A stretch of 10,601 bases of DNA from positions 1 to 10,601 of the forward strand of contig JANBPT010001330.1 of NCBI GenBank assembly GCA_027575765.1, given 5' to 3'. The first letter of the stretch is position 1, and each line of letters begins with the position of its first letter. This DNA is from Tieghemiomyces parasiticus (Eukaryota > Kickxellomycota > Dimargaritomycetes > Dimargaritales > Dimargaritaceae). A program made the translations under genes and the position numbers. Shown here piece after piece: positions 1 to 8,400 of this stretch. Under the pieces are notes generated by a model. The model saw only the letters and a program-made list of their open reading frames with translations, did not search any database and was not told the DNA's origin.

Positions 1-1
1 T

Positions 2-184
2 AACGGCTTCATAGTACTACTTCGAGTGCGCTCTCTCTCTGTCCCTCCTCTCCACGCAGCAGAAAACCGGAGGGCGGGTCTGAGTGGCCGCTTTTCTGCA
101 CTCAGAATGACGGGCCATAAAGGGGAGGGACCGTTCTTTACGGCTGCGTTCGGAGGTGTAACTGTACCAGTGCTGCAATAGGTC
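2..184 (+). CDS. Possible 3' end of a neighbouring plus-strand gene (partial, weak)
   Basis: One frame is open from the left edge to a TAG at 182-184, about 60 codons. Two acceptor-like sites lie inside it. One is a long CT-rich tract (31-53) ending in CGCAG at 59. The other is TTTTCTGCACTCAG ending at 105, immediately followed by an ATG at 107 in the same frame. The last 25 codons read MTGHKGEGPFFTAAFGG and so on, with a plausible amino-acid mix. I do not recognise the product. An open frame of this length can occur by chance here, and CT-rich low complexity contributes to it. If real, it would be a terminal exon whose upstream part lies outside the window, convergent with the F-box gene. 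Confidence 0.2.
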
Positions 185-1127
185 TGTCAAAACACAAAGA
201 GGCCTACAGTGCGACGTTTCGCTACAGGAAGCCCCGTCCTATCTCCTTCTTCCGTACCTTGGCTGCCGAATAGGCAACCAGACAAAGAGAAAACGAAGAG
301 CCGATCCGAGTGGTGGACGCGGACTGTGGGTTGCCAACATCCACTACGTTTTAAAACGCTTTGCTCGTATCTGCGGTGACTTGGGAGACACACTTATGAT
401 GTAGTCCGATTACTGCGACTAGCGCTTTGCGACCTCTCCCCCCCCCGTATCGTTTGGTATGTCGTAGCACTCGGTTAACCCTTGTAGCCAACTCATCCCT
501 TAGCCTTTTCCTTCATAGCTCATTCCCCCTCTTTACCCTTTAGACAACAAATAGTATTTAGTAATACTGTAAACTGGCCAACTTCTGCCGAGATACCGTC
601 TACTTGGACCCGTTAGTGCTGATCACTATTTACCAACGCTACAGTAGGTGGATTATCGCTTTCCCGGGCCAGAAGTTCGTCTGTCTGTCGTAGCTCTACT
701 CCGGTAGGACCTAAGCCCTGAGCAAATCATGTTCGCTAGTATTGTGTACGGAGTGACCAAATTGGCGATTGGTTTCAAGGAGATCGTGGTCTGAACTATG
801 GTGAATTAGTTGTTTGTATGTTTTTGTGTGCAAAAAGGCGAAAGAGCCCAGAACGTCAATTAGTCCGGAATAGGTGCGCTTGAATCTGAAAAGAGAGTAA
901 CGCCCCAAGAGGGATAGTTCATCACACGCAATACATCTGGGCTGGAGCATCGACCTTCTTTCTTGCACGAGGGGGAGTAACAACAGGAACAGCGGCCTGG
1001 AACAAGCCATAGGGGCAACGAGGCCCAGAGCGCCAATAAAACTAAGTATCCCGCGCGGACGGCGCCGTCCGCCCATTCCCACTCAGGACAAAACCGAGTG
1101 TTAGTTGCGCATTAGTACGGAAAGAGG
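185..1127. other. Intergenic region, no supported gene
   Basis: I see no convincing coding exon, tRNA, snRNA or snoRNA on either strand. Open frames here are short, begin at non-ATG codons and lack the G/C-rich third positions of the real genes. Notable content is a run of ten C at 438-447, an AATAAA on + at 1035-1040 without an obvious gene to serve, and the palindrome at 1055-1072, which has its own entry. Part of the right side is presumably the 3' UTR of the minus-strand F-box gene. Confidence 0.5.
1055..1072. repeat. Perfect 18-bp GC-rich palindrome in F-box 3' flank
   Basis: The sequence GCGGACGGCGCCGTCCGC is its own reverse complement over all 18 bases. It lies 56 bp past the F-box stop codon, so it is probably within or just after the 3' UTR. 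It could be a hairpin in RNA or DNA or a dimeric protein site. Function is unknown. Confidence 0.6.
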
Positions 1128-2558
1128 TCAAAGCTGCCCGACCCGATGTCCGTTGAGGGTAATCTCCAGTTTTGGCCGGCTGTCGGCGAGTGTCCAGAGG
1201 TCGGCGTACAACCGGCTGGTTCGGTCGATACGGTGGGAGTTATGACTATAATGGTAAAAATTCGACCCGTCGTCTTCGGAATTGTTAATATCACACAGTG
1301 CCAGCCGGTGGAGTAGATGTAACTGGCCAGCGAACACCGTTACGGCTTCTAGATTAGCGTTTGTCTCCGGCACCAGATCGATTCGCAGGCGCGTTAGGGC
1401 TGGCCAATGCACCGGGGAGAGGGGGGGAGGGGCCGGGCAAGCTGCGGCGTTGACAGGAGCTGGAGCGGGCGGGTATTTGACGTGGGAGCAGGCGAGGGCT
1501 TCCGGTTTACCGCCGCCATTCTGTCCGTTGGGTAGAAAAGTGTACGACAGGGCGAGAGACGACAGGTTCACGCCGTAGTGTGCCAACCATGACCATAGGG
1601 CAGAATCCCACCGCAAGGCAAGGCACTGGGTCACATCGAGGTGGCGCAGGTGGCCCCCACGGCTCGGGGAGAACTGGAGGGCCCGTAGGAGCCCGGACGA
1701 AGTCAGCTTCGGGCACCCGCGCAGCACCAGCACGCGGAGCTGCGTGCAAAACCGTGTAAGGTGGACCAGGCCGGCGTCGGTGATGGCATGGACGGCTACC
1801 AAGCGTAGCGCCTGAAGTTGACTGCGACGCATCTTGGCGAGCGTTAGCAAGCCCGTATCGGTCACTCGGCGCGTATGACCCACGGCTAGATCCCGTAGGT
1901 TCGTACACCGGTCGGCCAGGAGCCCCAGCGACTCGTCAGTGACGCCGTGCGTACCTGTGAGGTCCAGTCGGATCAGATTAGGGAACAGGTCTGGAAGACG
2001 GGCAATGTCGGTGCGTCCAATGTTGTCGTGGTGGGTGAGTACCAGGGTGGCAACCCGGTTGGGCACCACCGCGCGTGGGAAAGGGGGATAGGAGCCGTTA
2101 CGCGCCAGTGTCGGCCCAGTACAGGTGCCCGCCTTCTCCTCGAGCGCGCGTAGGTTGGCACTCTGCAGGTGGTCGCACCGGTGTAAGAGGAGCACGTCGA
2201 GGTTGGGCAGTAGGACGAGCATTTGGCGCAACCAGAGCGGGTCGGGTGTGTAATACAACGGTAGGCCCCCGCCACTTGGGTCGGCCAGCACAAGTCGGCG
2301 CGGGAGCTGCCGTACCTCCGGTCGGAGTCGGGGAAGGGTGATAATGAACTTTAACCAGGTGTTTAGGGCAGAGTGTCCGGACGGCCCAAAGTGTAGCGTA
2401 TGGTAGACGTGCGCAGCGGCCGGAGTAAACCAAATTCGGTTGACCAGGCAGCAACGCAGGAGCTGCGGGCGGTCCAGATAACCCAAAATACGCTCCAGGA
2501 GGTGCGGGTCATCCAATACCCGGGCAGCCAACCGGTCTGAGGGTGTAAGCGGGGACAT
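1128..2558 (-). CDS. F-box / leucine-rich-repeat protein (SCF substrate adaptor type)
   Basis: This is a single-exon frame of 476 residues ending in TGA. The frame extends upstream to 2600 only through a TTG codon, so the first ATG at 2558 is the likely start. Residues about 14-57 form an F-box (LLERILGYL, LLRCCLVNRIW, then an aromatic/His-rich end), the segment that in this family binds Skp1 of an SCF ubiquitin ligase. Residues about 193-320 are cysteine-containing-type LRRs with the repeating pattern NLxxLxLxG...VTDxxLxxLA, as in Amn1, Grr1 and FBXL proteins. This curved repeat would select the substrate. A Pro/Ala-rich insert follows, then a last LRR-like strand near the C-terminus. The specific orthologue cannot be decided; the four clear LRRs are fewer than in Grr1. 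An upstream exon joined at acceptor 2581 would be in phase and could extend the N-terminus. The family call is firm; the substrate is unknown. Confidence 0.88.
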   Translation of the reverse strand: MSPLTPSDRLAARVLDDPHLLERILGYLDRPQLLRCCLVNRIWFTPAAAHVYHTLHFGPSGHSALNTWLKFIITLPRLRPEVRQLPRRLVLADPSGGGLPLYYTPDPLWLRQMLVLLPNLDVLLLHRCDHLQSANLRALEEKAGTCTGPTLARNGSYPPFPRAVVPNRVATLVLTHHDNIGRTDIARLPDLFPNLIRLDLTGTHGVTDESLGLLADRCTNLRDLAVGHTRRVTDTGLLTLAKMRRSQLQALRLVAVHAITDAGLVHLTRFCTQLRVLVLRGCPKLTSSGLLRALQFSPSRGGHLRHLDVTQCLALRWDSALWSWLAHYGVNLSSLALSYTFLPNGQNGGGKPEALACSHVKYPPAPAPVNAAACPAPPPLSPVHWPALTRLRIDLVPETNANLEAVTVFAGQLHLLHRLALCDINNSEDDGSNFYHYSHNSHRIDRTSRLYADLWTLADSRPKLEITLNGHRVGQL

Positions 2559-3320
2559 GAGAACCTTGGGTAGATAATGCCTAGTAGGGAATGCGGACAA
2601 GGGGGAGGAGGGCGAATAGTTCGGTGAAATGGTGGAATGAGGTTGTATGCCTTAAAGAGAGTTGCGAGGACCCGTATTCGGGGGGGGGGCGGGCAGAAGG
2701 CGACAGGCTGGTGTAACGGCCACCAGGCAGGCTTGGCACTAAAATATTGCGGCGGCCGCTGTCACCCGCCAGGGGGAACATAGACTGTAGACTAGCCGGA
2801 CAGTCAATGATGACCATTCAGGCCAGGTTCCCACCCGATTGTTCGCAGTGGCTGTCCTTATCGGTTGGTTCACACTGCGGACAATGACCTCTGGGCTGGA
2901 TTGCATCTAGAAATACTGGTGCTTGGTAAGGACCCGAAGAGAGAGAGAGAGGGGAGGAGAGAGATCGGGTGAGGGGTTAGTTCCATCCGCACCCAACCAA
3001 GCTCTTACCTCACACAACTCGTCCTTACGAGCGCTGCCAAGCCCAGTAGAGCTATCCGGCCGTTTGGTGCCGACCAACGTCCGTGCGGAGAGTCGTCACC
3101 GAGGAAGTCGCGGCTCCGCATTTTTCAGTGAGTCTGTGCTTGTCATGTTTCTCAGCCGGGGCCATGCTTTGGCTGGCACTGGCCAACCTTGTGTCGTAAG
3201 TCTAGAACTGGCAGATCTCACTAGGCTGGTCTCAACTGATGACAGTCGGTTGGACCTCCCCTCCCATTATAAATCCGCGCTTGCGCGCCCATTGGCGTCT
3301 TCATAAGTTTATATAGATAT
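2559..3320 (-). promoter_or_regulatory. Upstream region of the F-box gene, possibly with 5' UTR or upstream exons
   Basis: This 760-bp gap lies between the dysbindin-like stop and the F-box ATG, both on the minus strand. Reading on minus, CCAAT (3295-3291) and a TTTATAAT motif (3273-3266) resemble a promoter start. Several ATG-initiated short frames follow at about 3165, 3144 and 3121. A well-formed intron signature then appears (donor 3008, own entry). A pyrimidine-rich stretch ending in CCCTACTAG at 2581 is a second good acceptor just before the F-box start. The simplest reading is a spliced 5' UTR. A frame from ATG 3121 spliced directly from 3009 to 2580 would also be in phase with the F-box ORF. 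A run of ten G lies at 2680-2689. No ORF here is recognisable as a known protein. Confidence 0.4.
2922..3008 (-). other. Candidate minus-strand intron upstream of the F-box gene
   Basis: On the minus strand the donor GAG/GTAAGA is at 3008 and a consensus branch site GGAACTAAC at 2984-2976. A long CT tract follows (the complement of the GA repeat around 2937-2962), and the first AG after the branch is ACCAAG ending at 2922. Further acceptors end at 2916 and 2907. All four signals are in correct order and spacing for an intron of 87-102 nt. No long frame runs cleanly through the splice into the F-box ORF, so a 5' UTR intron is favoured. Confidence 0.45.
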
Positions 3321-5082
3321 TCACTCTGACCAGTCTTCCTCGTCGAGTATCTCGGGCCGATTGCGCGGTAGACCACGGGTTTCCTGGTATGACGGGCAGC
3401 ATTGAGAAGGGGAAGGGGGTGGAAATATAGTGTAGGCCAGACGGGAAAGAATCGTTTGGTTACCTGGTCGATTGTCCTTAACTCTAGACCAGACGCGTCC
3501 CAAAATTACGCTTCGGAACTGACTTCCGACCGCTAAATCCTACCGTGTGGTCAGCACTCCGGGGGTATGTAAGCCCCTCTTTCACGACAGACGTTTCCAA
3601 AATCATGTGTAGCCCGGTCCCGCTGGGTATCCCTTAACAGGGCGGTTTGATTACTTACCTGCCAGGGTGGTCTGCGCCCTGTTCGTGATGGCGCAGTTGA
3701 GTCTCCGTCATCGTCCGAGCCCAAAAAGTCCTCGAGGGCCTCCTGGTCCTGGGTCGCTTGACGAAGGGTGAGCGTTTGGATACCTTCCCGGGCGACGTCT
3801 GTCGCTGCTGATGAGACACCTGGGTTGAGGGGTGTATCGTGTCGAAAGGCCTGTAGCTGCCGTTGGAAATCACGCTCGTACCGCTGGCGCTGGCGCTGCG
3901 TGGCCTCGTGCCGGATATTCTCGAGCTGGGCACATTGTTGTTGCCGTTTGCCCTCATATTCGGCGCTGGTTATCAGGGGGCGGGAACTGGCAGGCTATGG
4001 TTGGTAAAAGGGCCGTACGTCACTAATATTATAGCGCCCGCTGTTAACGTGCGGCTTTTGGTCGGGATCTGACCGCGATGGCGCATGAGGGCCGCGTGCC
4101 AGATATTGGTAAAGCCTGGGCGATCTACCTACCGTATTGCAGCTTTGCGGGCGTTGAGCTTCTCCCGCTCTTTCTGCTGCCACCCGCTGAACTGTGCCGT
4201 TTGGTGGGCAGCCGCTATTTTTGTATAAAGGGCCTCCAGTTCGATCGCCTGGGACATCATGGCTCCTGACACGTTTAAGTGGTAATAGTATGGAGGAGCC
4301 TTGCAGAATTGTTGGTCTGATCCTCGCAGGCCTCTTCCGCAGAGCGCAGCAGGTCTCACAACGGTATACGCGTTTGTAATAGTGCTTATGAGCCACTACA
4401 ACCACCTGACCGCCCGGTAGGTCAACTTACTCATTTTCCGTGTCAGGGTTGCAATATTGGCCGTGAGATCCTCCATCCGCTGCGCGCGGTCACCTAAATC
4501 CTGGCAGATTTTCCGGTGCAACCGCATTCCGTCGTGACAGGTACCTAGCCGTTGGTGAATATCCTAATATAAGTGGAGCGGTAGATAGCCGTTAATCCGG
4601 CTGTGGAGTGTACATGTAAGGACGCGGGGATATCTGTCACCCAAGGGCCAGTAATATACAAAAAACAACGGGACTTGGTGCGAGTAGACGCTCTCTCCAC
4701 GTACCGTGACCAGTTGTATCTGTCGTTTAGACTGCGTCTCGATAGCCTGCCACCGTTCATGATAACCTGCTGCTGATTCGCGGTGCATGGCTGGCGATGG
4801 AGACATGGTAGTACGAGTGGTAGGCCTTGAAATGGAAATGAGGCGGTAAGGGTGGACACAAGTCTAATGGCTGGTGCGGAGGAATCGTGTGTAATGTGAA
4901 AGGGCAATTGGACAGCAAGGCCGGATGGACGAGGTATGGTGCGGTAGGTTGGGTGGCATGTGTTGCTGGTCGGAAAGAGGGTGGAATTCCAGGAGGCTGT
5001 GCTAACCAATTGCCGATAGAGAAAGCGACCGCCACGCCTTCTGTCCCACTCACCTTGGCCATTCAGATACCACAGCCAGCAT
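3321..5082 (-). CDS. DTNBP1: Dysbindin-like protein, BLOC-1 subunit homologue (six exons)
   Basis: Proposed exons are 5082-5054, 4825-4705, 4563-4431, 4265-4133, 3965-3659 and 3383-3321. They join in phase at all five junctions to give 261 residues. Compared with human dysbindin as I remember it, residues 31-37 (YHERWQA) match YEDTWAA. Residues 72-92 (DLGDRAQRMEDLTANIATLTR) match the coiled coil containing LESMTANLTHLE. Residues 120-182, rich in K, R, Q and E, match the following long helix. Residues 212-222 (DQEALEDFLGS) match the diagnostic DQEALDVFLNS. The tail is acidic (EILDEEDWSE). Human dysbindin is 351 residues, with a longer C-terminus. In animals it is one of eight BLOC-1 subunits, a coiled-coil complex sorting endosomal cargo to lysosome-related organelles. 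A matching endosomal role here is inference. The exons 2-6 call is good; exon 1 is less sure, and ATG 4806 in exon 2 would give 245 residues. Confidence 0.72.
3384..3658 (-). other. Intron 5 of the dysbindin-like gene
   Basis: The donor CAG/GTAAGT at 3658 is perfectly complementary to the U1 5' end. The acceptor GTCATACCAG ends at 3384, phase 0. At 275 nt it is longer than introns 2-4. A second GTAACC donor-like site near 3466 leaves room for a small extra exon, but I find none that keeps the frame with the acidic last exon. Without splicing the frame runs about 35 further codons to a TGA near 3554. Confidence 0.6.
3966..4132 (-). other. Intron 4 of the dysbindin-like gene (two in-phase acceptors)
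   Basis: Donor ACG/GTAGGT; acceptor ACCAG ending at 3966, phase 2, split codon CG+C. A branch-like TACCAAC sits at 4006-4000. A second acceptor, TGCCAG ending at 3987, is also in phase and would insert seven residues (SRPLITS) after Arg139, interrupting the charged helix. Confidence 0.75.
4266..4430 (-). other. Intron 3 of the dysbindin-like gene
   Basis: This 165-nt intron has a perfect donor ATGA/GTAAGT and acceptor ACGTGTCAG ending at 4266. It is a phase-1 junction, and the split codon A+GA gives Arg95. In-frame stops inside the intron mean the helix is not continuous without splicing. Confidence 0.8.
4564..4704 (-). other. Intron 2 of the dysbindin-like gene
   Basis: This 141-nt intron has donor CACG/GTACGT, a branch-like ATTAAC around 4596-4591 and acceptor TTATATTAG ending at 4564. 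It is a phase-0 junction joining QIQLVT to DIHQRL. Confidence 0.75.
4826..5053 (-). other. Intron 1 of the dysbindin-like gene
   Basis: The donor CAAG/GTGAGT is strong; the acceptor is CATTTCAAG ending at 4826. From ATG 5082 it joins in phase (AG plus G) to residues PTTRTTMSP. The ATG at 5062 would put exon 2 out of frame and reach a stop. This is the least certain intron, because exon 1 is only 29 nt and shows no clear homology. Confidence 0.45.
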
Positions 5083-5404
5083 GGAAAAGGCGGACTTCCA
5101 ACCTACACTTTGGTAGGTCCCATTTTTTTTGGGCCTTGGGAACACTGATGAGCCTACTACCGGCAGAGTCTATCAATTAGACCCCATTGGTTCCCTTCCT
5201 CTGCGTGTGGATTATATTGCACCCAGGTTCTGTCCACTTCACATGTCTTAATATCTGTTCCCTGAATCTACTCCGCCATTCTACTACTTGTCGCACGGCC
5301 CTCTCTAACCCTCGCACGGCGGCGCTACTAATAACACGGCTCCTACTGTTTTCCCGTTGGACTAGGCCTCCATTCCCTTTCAACGCCTTTCGCAACAATT
5401 CGGC
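5083..5404. promoter_or_regulatory. Divergent promoter between dysbindin-like and Nup82 genes
   Basis: The 322 bp between two divergent start codons must hold both promoters. A CCAAT box in AACCAATGG context lies on minus at 5190-5186; such boxes can serve both directions. A TTATATT motif occurs near 5211. Two small inverted repeats stand side by side: ACCTAC/GTAGGT (5101-5118), then a GGTCCCA/GGGCC pair around T8 (about 5117-5135). They would fall in the dysbindin-like 5' leader. A minimal plus-strand upstream ORF, ATG TCT TAA, sits at 5243-5251. Confidence 0.55.
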
Positions 5405-8400
5405 ATGGCTGGTCCGCACGCGTGGCTCATGCTCCTGAGCTGCCACCCGGTCTTCACGGAAAACCTCCCCACTGCCCCACCTTCGTCGTCGGCGTCTTCT
5501 CAGAAGGATAACACTATTTCCCCTGAACCGAACGCCGCTGCCCTGTCCCGTGGCCGACGCAGTACCCAGCCCTCAGCGACGGCGTCCGATTCCCTCGAGG
5601 TTTCGATCCAGGAGATCACCGAGCAACTTGCTGCCTTGCGCAACCCGGCCTGGGAGGCTGACGGCTACGGGCGACTGACCACGCGCGCCGTAGCCCTACG
5701 TGGACACGACCTCTTCGTCGTGGTGCGCGGAATTCAGATCCGCGTGGTCAGCCTAAAGCGGTTGAAGGACATTTGGCTGGAGGCCCAAACCGCCAGTCGC
5801 ACCACATCGTCGAGCGATGACGGCCGTAGTGATAATGACGATGGCGGTCATTTGAAGAACGCCGCCGGCAGCGAGGAGGATGCCGACGCCAAGACTCGGC
5901 GGCTGGCCGCGCAGGTTCCATACCAAATCCTGGACGCCAATCTGCCCGGGTTCGCTATCCGTACCGTCCGAGTCAACGATGATGGTCGCTACATGGTCGT
6001 CCAAGGGCGGTACCACGTGTACGTCGTAGGCCTTCCCCGTCCGGGGTCCACAGGTCGCGGCCGGTCCGGCCGGCTGGCCTGCAAATCGTTCGCGGTTGGC
6101 AGTGACCTGTACAGTCCGCGGTTCGCCGCGTACGTGGCCGACGTCCAGTGGCACCCGCTCAGCGCGGGCCAAAACCACCTGATGGTGCTGAGCTCCGACG
6201 GCGCGCTCCGCATGTTCAACGTGATGACCAGCCTCGACCACCCCGAGCAGGTTCAGCACTTTGGACCCGATGAGGGTCACCCCGCCCCACGGACCGGCTC
6301 GGGCAAGGCCAGCCGGGCCGGATCGTTCTTTGCCTTCGGCTCCGACCTAGAGACCCATGAGGCCGTGGCCTTCTGCCTGGGTCACCGACCGGGCCTACCC
6401 GACGTGGGCGAGGCGACTCACCAGAGCCTGTCGACGGCTGTGTCCCCGCGGGCCGATCGACCGGCGTGGGCCGCGCTCACCGTCTACGTGCTGATGCGCA
6501 ACGGGGACATTTACAGTCTAGCTCCGTACCTGCCTCTGGACTGTGTGGTTCCGTCCAGCTTCCTGGATGACCTGTCGCTCAGTATCCGCACCCTCTTCGA
6601 AACCCAATCCGAGTTAACCGACGTGGACAGCTATGGCCGCTACGTGTCCACGGCCGGTGCCACCACCCCAGTTAGCCATCCGACCCAGCTCCTCCACACC
6701 AGGCAGTGGCTGGCCAAGCTGCAGGATACTGCGGTGACTATCAGCCAGCGGTCCCGGCGCCGCAGCCATCGCCAGAGTGCGGGAAACGGTGGCGGCGACG
6801 ACGACAGCTTGGTCCGCATCAGCTGGCCCGGATTTCCGCTGGCCCCGCGCCCTATCGGCCCATACCTGTTGCAACCGGCTCCGCCCGAACTCAGCGGCGA
6901 CGACGCCCCCGTGGCCTGCGATATCCATTGCCTTGATCTGCACCCGACCACCGTGGTCGCCGTCGCCTACCGCCACGGCCAGGTCGACCTGCTCCTCCAA
7001 ATGCAGCCCCTCGTCCCACGCTGGGGATCCCCTGCTGCCGCTTCGACCACCACCTTCGCAGTGTCCGCCGCGGCTCCAGCTGGAGCGGGCGATGAGGCCT
7101 ATCTGTTGGGCAACCGGCTGCCCGTCCTGGTGGCCTACGAGTCCATCGACCTTGGTCTCGACCCACCTAGGCCGGCCATACCCGCGGAGGCGCCGAAGAG
7201 GTCCGTTCGACCAGGCAGTGTGGGCAATGCGGCCGAGGATGATGATGACCGCGACAACGACGAGGGAAGCCAGTCTATCGGACATGGGGAGGACGTCATC
7301 CTGGTCTCGGATCCGCTGTACGCCGGTACGTTCTACTGCTATCACCGCCAGGGCGCGCAGGCCGTGGACGTGGAGAAATGGTACGCCCTGCTGAGTAAGG
7401 TCCTCCTGGCAGAGGCTGACCGAGATCAGCCAGGCAATCCAACCGTGTTGGAGAGCCCCACCCGACCGTCGGGCGGACCCGAGTCGCACGCTGGCCTGGC
7501 CGATGAGAACCCAGCGGCCGCGGCGAGCGAGTCGAAGCGGCAGGCCGAGGCCCGCCACTGCATCGCCAACCGCACGCTGGCCTCTGAAGTCACCTGGGTG
7601 GTGAATACCAAGCCGCTGCCGACCAGTACCGCCCTTCCTGTCGTGGGACTCCTGGTCATCGAGGACGCCTACCTAGCCTACGCCCTGGGTCTGCTGACAC
7701 TGGACGGGAACTTTGTGGGCGTCGAACTGACGATCCGTTATACGCCCGGCGTCACCGACGACCAGGTGACGGCCGGAGCTACCACAACCAAGGCCGATGG
7801 GGTGGAGCCGAGCGATCCGACCCGGAAGGCGTTGGTTGCCACCCTGGGTGGCCCAGCCGGAAAAGATCCTAAGGCTGGAGGAGAGACGGACTACGTACCG
7901 CAGCTGCCCCTCCCGGCCTATACTGTACCCGCGGAGGTGATGAAACTGGTCAATTCGCCGGCGCCCACGTTCGTCGGACGGGCCGGTAGCCCCAGCGATA
8001 CGCTCGCCGGTCAGACGCCTACCGAAGCCGCAGCCAAGTACATGGGCGACAGCGTGATGCGGCTCCGTAACCATGTGGCCACACTGGTCAAAGCCCAGGT
8101 TGAGATGAAGGAACATATTGGCTTGCAACTCACCGAGCATGACCGCCAGGCCAACATTTTGATCCGGCAGACCGCAGAGCTTACCGACGGATTAATTCCA
8201 CGGCACGCGGCTAGTGTAGCGCGGGCCGATGAGTTACGTGTACGTCAACAGGACCTCCACCTCCGTTACGATCGTCTCCTCCGCAAACTCATCGAGCTGA
8301 ACCAGCCCGTACTCACCCCGGAGGAACGTGAATACCTCACCGAACTGAAACGCATGGAGAAACTGATCCGTGCCGGTGACGGCCTGGACCAATCGGTCAC

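Noticed and set aside
711..1082. 123-codon minus-strand frame with a hydrophobic, signal-peptide-like N-terminus
   Set aside because: It starts at GTG, includes the palindrome, lacks G/C-biased codons and has no homology I can see; the HDLL near-repeat in it is not supported by DNA-level duplication.
2805..2812. AATGATGA resembling a box C of a C/D snoRNA
   Set aside because: No matching D box (CTGA) with flanking stem at suitable distance downstream.
2937..2962. GA microsatellite as a mobile-element or repeat-array mark
   Set aside because: It is short and imperfect, and best explained as the pyrimidine tract of a minus-strand intron.
2923..3306. 127-codon plus-strand frame starting in a GA repeat
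   Set aside because: It starts at TTG, begins with low-complexity Arg/Glu, has no recognisable motif, and overlaps minus-strand intron signals that explain the GA/CT tract.
3652..3662. Plus-strand TTACTTACCTG resembling the U1 snRNA 5' end
   Set aside because: It is the complement of the exon 5 donor CAG/GTAAGTAA; no U1 body follows.
4757..5062. 101-codon minus frame from ATG 5062
   Set aside because: GTGAGT directly after its third codon is a strong splice donor, and the rest of the frame is Pro/His-rich intron read-through ending before any dysbindin motif.
6614..7558. 314-codon open frame on minus
   Set aside because: It lies wholly opposite the Nup82 gene and is a by-product of that gene's G/C-rich third positions; no family resemblance.
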